Assembly: GCA_016213505.1 (NCBI GenBank)
Contig: JACRAF010000061.1
Span: 1 to 64,000, forward strand
Length of the DNA: 64,000 nucleotides
From: Devosia nanyangense
Lineage (GTDB): Bacteria; Pseudomonadota; Alphaproteobacteria; Rhizobiales; Devosiaceae
Direction: 5' to 3'
Numbering within the stretch: the stretch's first letter is position 1; each line of letters opens with the position of its first letter. The notes beneath the pieces were generated by a model. The model did not search any database. It saw only the letters and a program-made list of their open reading frames with translations, and was not told the origin of the DNA. Below are positions 57,333 through 64,000 of this stretch, one piece after another. A program made the translations under genes and the position numbers.

Positions 57333-58318
57333 AGGCCCGCATCGCCGCCGGGGCGATGCTGATCGCTGCGGCCTCCTTGCCGGCAATGGCCGATGATGCG
57401 ACGGTCAGCGCGGTGGTGCTCGAGCATTTCCAGAACGTCGGCATCGGCGAGGCCACCCAGGGCCTGATCTTTGAGGGCGGACTCGAACTCACCAGCGCCA
57501 CCGACACCTTCGGCGGGCTTTCGGCGATCGGCTTCGTCGGGACCGAGGGCAAGCTGGTGATGGTCTCGGACCGCGGCAATTTCGTTTCCGGCCAGCTGAT
57601 CTACGACGAGACCGGCGCGCCGCTGTCGCTGGTGGGCGTCGCCATAAACCCGATCCAGAACTCCAAGGGCGCCGACCTGCCGCGGGCCTTCGCCCGCGAT
57701 GCCGAGGCGCTGGCGGTGATCGAACGAACGGACGCGGCGTCGGTGGTCCGCGTCGGCTTCGAGAACCTCACCCGCGTCGCCGATTTCACGCTCGAGAATG
57801 GCGTTCCAAGCGGCGCCGCCAGGGACGTGTCGATCCCCGATTGGCTGGCCGGCACCCGCACCAACGAGTCGCTCGAAGCGGTCTGCGTGGCGCCGCCCGC
57901 CTCGCCGATCGCCGGCTCCACCCTGCTCCTGACCGAGGGCGTCATCACCGGCGACGGGGCGCATTCCGGCTGGCTGCTGGGCAAGAACGACAAGGGTCCG
58001 CTGAGCTATCGCTCGGGCGCCGCGACCAGCCCTACCGACTGCGCCTTCCTCGCCAATGGGGACCTGCTGGTGCTGGAGCGCGGCGTGGCGCTGGTGACGT
58101 TCTCGGCACGGCTGGTCCGCATCAAGGCGGCGGACGTCAAACCCAGCGCCGAGATGCAGGGCGAGGTTCTGTTCGAAGGCGCCGGTGGCGACCTCGACAA
58201 CATGGAGGGCCTCGCCGTGCACCAGACGGCCGCTGGCAAGACCCGAATTACGCTCATCTCGGACGACAATTTCAACGACTGGGAGCGCAATTTGCTGCTG
58301 GAGTTCAGCCTGCCGTGA
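57329..58318 (+). CDS. Esterase-like activity of phytase (phytase-like beta-propeller) domain protein
   Basis: A 329-aa exported protein with a signal peptide (cleavage near AMADDA). The body matches the 'esterase-like activity of phytase' domain: an opening [55 protein letters not shown] and the C-terminal [36 protein letters not shown]. Despite the name, no phytase activity has been shown for most members. It is usually encoded behind cobT in this order, here with a 4-bp overlap. Confidence 0.92.
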   Translation: MKARIAAGAMLIAAASLPAMADDATVSAVVLEHFQNVGIGEATQGLIFEGGLELTSATDTFGGLSAIGFVGTEGKLVMVSDRGNFVSGQLIYDETGAPLSLVGVAINPIQNSKGADLPRAFARDAEALAVIERTDAASVVRVGFENLTRVADFTLENGVPSGAARDVSIPDWLAGTRTNESLEAVCVAPPASPIAGSTLLLTEGVITGDGAHSGWLLGKNDKGPLSYRSGAATSPTDCAFLANGDLLVLERGVALVTFSARLVRIKAADVKPSAEMQGEVLFEGAGGDLDNMEGLAVHQTAAGKTRITLISDDNFNDWERNLLLEFSLP

Positions 58319-58395
58319 CGTCTCGGACTTTGACCCCGGTCAAGTCAGCGGTCGGGGCCGCGACTTAGCCTCTCCTCGCAACAGAGGAGAGCGAC

Positions 58396-58791
58396 ATGCC
58401 GCACTTCGTCCACATGGATATCGCCGCCGACGATCCCGAGCGCGCCGCGCGCTTTTACAACCGCGTGTTCGGCTGGAGCGTCACCAAGCTCGAAGGCCCG
58501 GTGCCCTACTGGCTCGTGACACCGCCCGCGGACGCCGCCGGCCCCGGGGCCGGCATCGCCAAGCGCGAACTCGCCTGGCAGGGGATCACCCCCACCATCG
58601 AGGTGCCCTCGGCCGATGACTACACGGCCAAGATCGTCGCCGAAGGCGGCACCATCGTCACCCCGAAGACGCCGATCCCCGGCGTCGGCAATCTGGTGAC
58701 GTTCAAGGACCCCGAGGGCAACGTCCTCGCCATCCTTGAGGCCGCAGCGGAAAACGCGTTCGTCGCTCCGCCAAGTGGCCAGGCAAAATAA
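58396..58791 (+). CDS. VOC family protein
   Basis: A 131-aa single-domain glyoxalase-fold protein: MDIAADDPERAARFYNRVFGWSV at the start, a PGAGIAKRE middle and GNLVTFKDPEGNVLAILE at the end. This wording is that of the large CFP-30/'27 kDa antigen'-like VOC group, not of true glyoxalase I. The substrate is unknown. ATG 58396 has GAGGAG about 6 nt upstream. Convergent with rpmB, whose terminator overlaps its stop. Confidence 0.9.
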   Translation: MPHFVHMDIAADDPERAARFYNRVFGWSVTKLEGPVPYWLVTPPADAAGPGAGIAKRELAWQGITPTIEVPSADDYTAKIVAEGGTIVTPKTPIPGVGNLVTFKDPEGNVLAILEAAAENAFVAPPSGQAK

Positions 58792-58820
58792 AACCGCGCG
58801 GCCCTTGCGGATCGCGCGGC
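58786..58820 (-). terminator. rpmB: Rho-independent terminator of rpmB
   Basis: On the minus strand CCGCGCG (58819-58813) and CGCGCGG (58800-58794) form a 7-bp stem followed by TTTTATTTTG. It lies 23 bp after the rpmB stop. The T run overlaps the stop codon of the convergent VOC gene. Confidence 0.85.
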
Positions 58821-58842
58821 TGAAACTGGATCGTCGCTGAAA

Positions 58843-59133
58843 TCAGGCGGCGACGGAGAGCGCGGCCCGGACTTCCTTCTTCAGCGCCAGGGCATTGGGG
58901 CTGAGTTCGTCGTCCGACGCCTTCACCAGGAACGCGTCGAGCCCGCCGCGATGCTCGACCGAGCGGAGCGCGTGGGCCGAGATGCGCAGCTTCACCGTGC
59001 GGTTGAGCGCGTCGGAAATCAGCGACACGTTGAGCAAATTGGGGAGGAAGCGACGGCGGGTCCGGTTGACGGCATGGCTCACATTGTTGCCACTCATCAC
59101 ACCCTTGCCGGTCAGTTCGCAGCGGCGCGCCAT
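58843..59133 (-). CDS. rpmB: 50S ribosomal protein L28
   Basis: A large-subunit ribosomal protein of 96 aa, normal for alphaproteobacteria. The family start [33 protein letters not shown] is intact, followed by the conserved [22 protein letters not shown]. It has its own terminator. The gene lies between cobT and the helicase gene, as is usual in the order. Confidence 0.98.
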   Translation of the reverse strand: MARRCELTGKGVMSGNNVSHAVNRTRRRFLPNLLNVSLISDALNRTVKLRISAHALRSVEHRGGLDAFLVKASDDELSPNALALKKEVRAALSVAA

Positions 59134-59236
59134 TTGATATTCCTGTCAAAACGGCCCGGCGGCGGGAAAAGGCCCCGCATCGGGCTCTGGTCTTACCTTG
59201 ATTGAGGCGCTTCCATAGAGAAACCGGGCTTTCCCG

Positions 59237-60622
59237 TCAAGTGAACCCTCCCTCGGCGACATAGCGGTCGATCCAGGCGAAGCCCCCCATCGCCTCGATC
59301 ATCGGGCCGAGCCACGGCTCGTAGCGCTTCCAACGCCCCACCGAGCGGCTGTTGATCGGCTGGCGAACCTGCCACTGGCTTGCGGTCTTGACGGCGCGGG
59401 TCGATTGCTCGGGGGTCAGCAGGGCATCGCTCCAATCGAGCCCGGCGAACCGGGCAAGGCGCCGGATTTCGGGCTCCGGGTCGGCGACGAGAGCCTCATA
59501 GCTGACCTCGAGGATCTCGAGATCGAGCCCGCGCTTCCACACCCCCATGCTGTCGGCGACCTGCCTGGTGTAGAGGCCGATCCAGTCGAGCCGGGTGGAA
59601 AAGCCCTGGCCCTCGCCGAAGCGCTGGAAGAAATTCGAAACCCCGACATCGAGCGGATGGCGGCGCATATGAATGACGCGCGCCCGGGGGAAAAGCTGCC
59701 GGATGAGGCCGAGCCGCAGCGCGTTGTCCGGCAGCTTGTCGGTGACGATCCGGAACGGACGCTGCGCGCGGGCGGCCCACCCTCTGACCAGGCCTTCGGC
59801 ACGGGCGGCGAGCCAGTCGCGCCCGAGTTCGGCCGGCTGGCCGGAGGCGCTGCGCCGCAGCCGGGCATCGCTTTCCGCCCGGTGAATCTGCGGGGACTCG
59901 CCCAGCGCCAGCACATCCGGATGCCGCGACAGGATGGACTCGACCAGCGTCGTGCCCGAACGGTTCATCCCGACGATGAACAGCGGCGCGCGCGTCGGAT
60001 GCCCGCTGCTCCGCGCCCGGCGGAACGCATCGTCGTCGGCCAGCGCGGTGATCCTGGCGAGCGCCCGCCCTGCCCCGGTCGCGTCCCACGGCCGGGCGCC
60101 GAGCCGGTTGGCCTCGAGGGCGTAACCGATGGCCCGCTCCGGAGCGTTCAGGTCGTCGAACGCTTTGGCCAGCCCGAAGGCGAGGAACTCGCGGCGTAGC
60201 GTTTCGAGCGAGGCGTCGTCATGGAGCGCCACCATCGAGCGGATCAGCTCGTCTTCCTGACCGAAGCGGTGATTGAGACCCAGCCCCCAGAAGGCGAGCG
60301 TGTCGTCAGGCTTCAGGCGCAGCGCCTCGCGATATTGCTGCGCCGCCGCCTCGACGTCGCCGCTCGAGGTGAGGAGGACGCCGAGATTGTGCCGGAGCGA
60401 GGACTCGCCGGGCGCCAACTCCACGGCCCGTTTCAGCTCGCCGATCGCCTGCGCGTCGTCGCCCCGATCCCGCCAGATGGCCATCGCGTGGCAGGCAATG
60501 GCAGAGACGTTGTTTGGGTACCGGGCAAGGATGCGGGCCGAGAGGTCGATCGCCTCGGCGAAGCGCTCCTGCTGCAGCAAAGCCCAGGCGGCGTCCGGCC
60601 CCGGCAAGCTTGGATCGACCAA
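59237..60622 (-). CDS. TPR-repeat sulfotransferase
   Basis: A 461-aa protein. The N-terminal part (about 1-190) consists of TPR-like helix pairs (AWALLQQERFAEAIDLSARILARYPNN; SLRHNLGVLLTSSGDVEAAAQQYREALRLKPDD). The C-terminal part is a sulfotransferase domain with the 5'-phosphosulfate loop FIVGMNRSGTTLVESIL near residue 218 and the 3'-phosphate motif RRHPLDVGVSNFF. It presumably transfers sulfate from PAPS to a protein or glycan; the acceptor is unknown. TTG 60622 is called with GGAG about 10 nt upstream. Related TPR-sulfotransferases are frequent in this order. Confidence 0.92.
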   Translation of the reverse strand: MVDPSLPGPDAAWALLQQERFAEAIDLSARILARYPNNVSAIACHAMAIWRDRGDDAQAIGELKRAVELAPGESSLRHNLGVLLTSSGDVEAAAQQYREALRLKPDDTLAFWGLGLNHRFGQEDELIRSMVALHDDASLETLRREFLAFGLAKAFDDLNAPERAIGYALEANRLGARPWDATGAGRALARITALADDDAFRRARSSGHPTRAPLFIVGMNRSGTTLVESILSRHPDVLALGESPQIHRAESDARLRRSASGQPAELGRDWLAARAEGLVRGWAARAQRPFRIVTDKLPDNALRLGLIRQLFPRARVIHMRRHPLDVGVSNFFQRFGEGQGFSTRLDWIGLYTRQVADSMGVWKRGLDLEILEVSYEALVADPEPEIRRLARFAGLDWSDALLTPEQSTRAVKTASQWQVRQPINSRSVGRWKRYEPWLGPMIEAMGGFAWIDRYVAEGGFT

Positions 60623-60754
60623 TTCTCAACTGCTCCAGGTGGCCCCGGCCATCGCTACTCGATCCGTGATCGCCTTGCCAGCGCCCGATGCCGCGGGCAA
60701 TTTGCCCCGTCGTCGCGATTCGCCCTTCGGGGCCGTGCGAACCGGAGGGTCCGA

Positions 60755-61546
60755 TTGGCCGTTCACCGCCTTGCCAAAGTGCTGCCGCTCGCCGCCCTGC
60801 TCTGCCTGGGCGGGCTCGATGCCGCGCGCGCCAACGCCACCGCCAGCGCCACCTACGTCATCAACTTGGGCGGCACCATCATCGCCAGCGCCAAGTTCAA
60901 ATTCACCGACACGGGCACGACCTACGACCTTGCACTTGACGCCAGCATCTCGGGCATCGCTCAGCTGGTGGCGAGCGGCGTCGCCAAGGTGGATTCGAGC
61001 GGGGTCGTTACCAGGACCGGGCTCGATTCGACGTCCTTCGACCTCCTGACCCGCTCGGGCGGCGAGGATTTCACCGTCCGGGTGCAGTACTCGGCCGGCG
61101 ACGTCAGCTCGTTCGTGATCACCCCGCCGATCGTCAACAACATCGATCGCGTGCCCCTCGAGCGGAAGCAACTGAGCGGCGTCAACGACATGCTGGCCAC
61201 CTTTCTGCTCAAGGGCAGCAAGCTCGACCGGTCGCTGTGCGACCATCACGCCCAGGTCTTTACCGGCATCGAGCGCTTCGATCTCGACTTCCGCTACGCC
61301 AAGGACGACGTCGCAACCTCGCTGCGCACCGGCTACCAGGGCCCGGTCGTGCTCTGCAACGTCCGCTACAAGCCGATCTCGGGTCACTACACGACCTCCG
61401 AGATCACCAACTCGCTGGCCCAGGACGACCGGATTTTGATCTGGTACGCGCCGCTCCGCGACACCGGCTATTTCGTCCCCTATCGGGTGCTCCTCACCAC
61501 CTCGATGGGCGACCTGTCGATGGTCCTGACCGACCTCGGCGGCTGA
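60755..61546 (+). CDS. DUF3108 domain-containing exported protein
   Basis: A 263-aa secreted protein: signal peptide (AKVLPLAALLCLGGLDAARANA) and a DUF3108 domain (ATYVINLGGTIIASAKFKFTDTGTTYDLALDASISGIAQLVASGV... through PISGHYTTSEITNSLAQDDRILIWYAPL). The family is a lipid-carrier-like beta fold with unknown role. The start is TTG 60755, with GGAGGG 5-6 nt upstream. It is usual upstream of the helicase gene in this order. Confidence 0.92.
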   Translation: MAVHRLAKVLPLAALLCLGGLDAARANATASATYVINLGGTIIASAKFKFTDTGTTYDLALDASISGIAQLVASGVAKVDSSGVVTRTGLDSTSFDLLTRSGGEDFTVRVQYSAGDVSSFVITPPIVNNIDRVPLERKQLSGVNDMLATFLLKGSKLDRSLCDHHAQVFTGIERFDLDFRYAKDDVATSLRTGYQGPVVLCNVRYKPISGHYTTSEITNSLAQDDRILIWYAPLRDTGYFVPYRVLLTTSMGDLSMVLTDLGG

Positions 61547-61585
61547 GCCGCCACAATTATGGTTAACGGAACCTGAAGATTTCGG

Positions 61586-61604
61586 CCGTGCCGTTCTGGC
61601 ACGG
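61586..61604 (+). terminator. Hairpin after the DUF3108 gene
   Basis: CCGTGCC-GTTCT-GGCACGG is a perfect 7-bp stem, 39 bp after the stop codon. Only a weak T-rich tract follows, so termination efficiency is uncertain. Confidence 0.5.
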
Positions 61605-62006
61605 TCAATGGGTTTATTGCCAATTTCGCCCGTCCGGCGCCCGGCGCCGCAAGGGGCCAATCGTGAGCGCTGAAAATTGTTTGGCGGGCCCACTGTTCAC
61701 ACCTCGTTTACGCCTGACCGATTCGCTCGCCGGGGAGGCCAAAATCAACCAATTCGCAAGGAGTGTGAACGGGTTGGGCAGGATTGGGGCAGGCTTGACC
61801 TGCAGCGATTTTCTCCTAGCCGGAATCACCCGAGCCGACCCACAACATGCAGTAGGGAACAAACCGGCATTGCCGAGTCGCGGCCGATTCGACCCGTGTT
61901 TGTTCCCTTTTCGTACTGAAGGTTAACCGCCGGCGCGCGCCGCGCCGAAACCGTCCGGCGTTGACACACTCGCTTCCGGCCAAATCCTCGCCTACATAGG
62001 CCAAAG
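61605..62006. other. Intergenic region upstream of the helicase gene, with long inverted repeat
   Basis: About 400 bp without a credible gene; the small frames across it lack domains and ribosome sites. It contains GGGAACAAAC (61855-61864), repeated as the complement GTTTGTTCCC at 61898-61907 around a 33-nt spacer. It presumably also holds the helicase promoter. Confidence 0.5.
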
Positions 62007-64000
62007 ATGACCGCCCCCTCCTCCCTCAAGGCCATCCTGGGCCCCACCAATACGGGCAAGACCTACTTCGCCATCGAGCGCATGCTGGCGCATCGATCGG
62101 GGATGATCGGCCTGCCGCTGCGCCTGCTCGCGCGTGAGGTCTACGCCCGGGTCGCCGATCGTGTCGGCAAGGACGTTGTGGCCCTGGTCACGGGCGAGGA
62201 GCGCATCGTGCCGCCCAAGGCGCGCTACTGGGTGTGCACCGTCGAGGCGATGCCGCTCGACGTGCCGGTCGAGTGCGTCGCCGTCGACGAAATCCAGGTC
62301 GCGACCGATTTCGACCGCGGGCACGTGTTCACCGAGCGCATCCTCAAGGCCCGCGGCTTAAGCGAGACGCTGCTGCTCGGGGCGGCGACCATGGCGCCGC
62401 TCATCCGGACGCTCTTACCCGGCGCCGAGATCGTCAACCGGCCGCGGTTTTCGAATCTCACCTATGCCGGCTCCAAGAAGATCTCGCGCCAGCCGCAGCG
62501 CTCGGCCATCGTCGCCTTCTCGGCGCGCGAGGTCTACGCCATCGCCGAACTGATCCGGCGCGAGCGCGGCGGCGCGGCGGTGGTGATGGGGGCGCTGTCG
62601 CCCCGCACCCGCAACGCCCAGGTCGACATGTACCAGAACGGCGACGTCGATTTCCTCGTCGCCACCGACGCCATCGGCATGGGCCTCAATCTCGACGTCC
62701 ACCATGTCGCCTTCGCCGACGACCGGAAATTCGACGGCCACCAGACGCGGCCGCTGACTCCCGCCGAATTCGGCCAGATCGCCGGGCGTGCCGGCCGCCA
62801 CATGCACAACGGCACCTTCGGGGTCACCGGCAACGCCGATCCGTTCGAGACCGATCTGGTGGTGGCGCTCGAGAGCCACGATTTCGAGCCGGTGCGGCAG
62901 ATCCAGTGGCGCAACTCCGAACTCGACTTCGCCTCGATCGAAGCGCTGCGGGCGAGCCTCGATGTTTCGCCGTCCGTCCGGGCCCTGACCCGGGTGCCCT
63001 CCGCCACCGACCAGCAGGCGCTGGAGTTCCTGGCGCGCAACGAGGCGGGCGATCTCGCCATCGGTCGCGAGGCGGTGGAGCTGCTGTGGCAGTGCTGCGG
63101 CCTCCCCGACTACCGCGACATTTCGCCGGCTCAGCACGGCGAGATCATCACCCGCATCTATTGCGATCTCCGCCGGCATGGCGCGGTGGCGACCGACTGG
63201 ATTGCCGAGCAGGTGCGCTTCTGCGACAATACTGCCGGTGACATCGACACGCTCAGCAACCGAATCCGCCAGATCCGCACCTGGACCTTTGTCGCCAATC
63301 GGAAAAACTGGCTTGAAGACCCGGTGCATTGGCGCGAAAAGACCCGAGACATCGAGGACCGGCTGAGCGACGCCCTGCATGAGCGGCTGACTCAGCGTTT
63401 CGTGGACCGGCGCACCAGCGTATTGATGCGTCACTTGAGAGACAGATCCATGGCTACCCCCGAAATCAACGACCGCGGCGAGATCAGCCTCGAGGGTCAC
63501 CTGATTGGCTCGATCCAGGGCTTCAGGTTCACGCTCGCCCGCTCCGACGGCGAGACCGACGCCAAGGCGCTTGCCGGCGCCGCCGCGCAGGTCATGGCTC
63601 CCGAGATCGCCAAGCGCGCCGACCGGCTCGCCGGCGCACCCAACGAAGAGTTCGTGCTGTCGACCGACGGCCAGATGCGCTGGCGCGGCGAAGTCGTCGC
63701 CACCCTCGCCGAAGGCGACAGCCTGTTCGCGCCGCGGTTGATCGTGCTCGCCGACGAAGGACTCTCAGGTCCCGATCTCGACCGCGTCCAGGACCGGGTG
63801 AACCTCTGGCTCCGTCACCACATCAACACCGTGCTCGAACCGGTGCTGGCGCTCGAAGCGCCGGCCGACCTCGAGGGTCCGGCGCGGGGGCTTGCCTACC
63901 GGCTCTACGAGAATCTCGGTCTGATGCCGCGCCAGGCGGTAGCCGACGACGTCAAGGCGCTCGACCAGGACGTGCGCGCCAAGCTCAGGAAGCTCGGCGT
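62007..64000 (+). CDS. SUV3-like DEAD/DExH-box RNA helicase (partial, continues past the window)
   Basis: A superfamily 2 helicase related to mitochondrial SUV3. ATG 62007 opens a frame that runs to the window end with no stop (at least 664 aa). Visible motifs are motif I GPTNTGKTYFA, a DEIQ motif II (VAVDEIQVATD), the SUV3-type LVATDAIGMGLNLDV and the motif VI region FGQIAGRAGRHM. The C-terminal part within the window is the family-specific helical region. Likely an RNA helicase in RNA decay or ribosome maturation. It follows rpmB/DUF3108 as in related genomes. The 3' end, usually with a zinc-ribbon extension, is outside the window. Confidence 0.93.
   Translation, partial: MTAPSSLKAILGPTNTGKTYFAIERMLAHRSGMIGLPLRLLAREVYARVADRVGKDVVALVTGEERIVPPKARYWVCTVEAMPLDVPVECVAVDEIQVATDFDRGHVFTERILKARGLSETLLLGAATMAPLIRTLLPGAEIVNRPRFSNLTYAGSKKISRQPQRSAIVAFSAREVYAIAELIRRERGGAAVVMGALSPRTRNAQVDMYQNGDVDFLVATDAIGMGLNLDVHHVAFADDRKFDGHQTRPLTPAEFGQIAGRAGRHMHNGTFGVTGNADPFETDLVVALESHDFEPVRQIQWRNSELDFASIEALRASLDVSPSVRALTRVPSATDQQALEFLARNEAGDLAIGREAVELLWQCCGLPDYRDISPAQHGEIITRIYCDLRRHGAVATDWIAEQVRFCDNTAGDIDTLSNRIRQIRTWTFVANRKNWLEDPVHWREKTRDIEDRLSDALHERLTQRFVDRRTSVLMRHLRDRSMATPEINDRGEISLEGHLIGSIQGFRFTLARSDGETDAKALAGAAAQVMAPEIAKRADRLAGAPNEEFVLSTDGQMRWRGEVVATLAEGDSLFAPRLIVLADEGLSGPDLDRVQDRVNLWLRHHINTVLEPVLALEAPADLEGPARGLAYRLYENLGLMPRQAVADDVKALDQDVRAKLRKLG

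Noticed and set aside
61588..61926. Small open frames upstream of the helicase gene
   Set aside because: No recognisable domain or ribosome site; overlaps a hairpin and an inverted repeat.

Overview
The window comes from an alphaproteobacterium of the order Hyphomicrobiales (Rhizobiales), most likely Devosia or a close relative. The evidence is the 16S 5' domain at the left edge, the high GC content, and several gene blocks typical of the order: clpB / DUF4167 / prmC-prfA-ptsP-lysC / ubiG; comF-grxC; argJ-ppiC-secA; aroK-aroB; and bolA-dnaJ-cobS-cobT-rpmB-helicase. The genus is inferred from sequence features, not from a search.

Layout. 1-850: 5' end of a 16S rRNA gene (minus strand) with a strong promoter and a boxA in its leader. 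1.1-10.7 kb: an M23 envelope peptidase, a VOC protein, an ArsR regulator, clpB, an orphan membrane protein, and a drug-type ABC exporter divergent from a TetR repressor, with two tetO-like operators between them. 10.7-17.2 kb: DUF4167, then the minus-strand housekeeping run prmC-prfA-ptsP-lysC (translation release, nitrogen PTS, aspartate pathway). 17.4-25.3 kb: an MFS carrier, ubiG, a TIR-domain membrane protein, a string of small metabolic genes ending in comF, a methyltransferase and a Flp pilin. 25.3-33.5 kb: mutT-GNAT-argJ, an ECF42-type sigma factor with its DGPF partner, and divergent ppiC/secA. 33.4-35.3 kb: a segment that looks inserted into the 3' end of secA. It is bounded by 24-bp direct repeats, carries a secreted FG-GAP protein and has pushed the presumed secA terminator 1.8 kb downstream. 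35.5-45.8 kb: a second DGPF protein, small envelope proteins (two SHOCT, one DsrE), two YafK-type L,D-transpeptidases, accA, a large exported protein of unknown function, a RibD/DHFR-like reductase and xerD. 45.9-48.3 kb: aroK-aroB and a HigB/HigA-like toxin-antitoxin pair. 48.5-50.7 kb: a CBM60-like/OmpA protein, bolA and a J-domain protein. 50.9-54.1 kb: a two-gene operon in which one DppA-like lobe is fused to a trypsin-like protease and the next gene encodes a membrane-anchored unknown. 54.3-64 kb: cobS-cobT, a phytase-esterase-like protein, a second VOC protein, rpmB, a TPR-sulfotransferase, DUF3108 and a SUV3-like helicase that runs off the right edge.

Most of the window is conserved chromosome. 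The accessory and most novel parts are the protease-fusion operon (50.9-54.1 kb), the secA-end insertion (33.4-35.3 kb), the TIR-membrane protein (19.4-20.5 kb) and the toxin-antitoxin pair. Regulatory sites could be read for the rRNA operon, the ABC/TetR pair, the ECF42 operon, the toxin-antitoxin operon and possibly secA and the ArsR gene. No tRNA gene, CRISPR array or transposase was seen.
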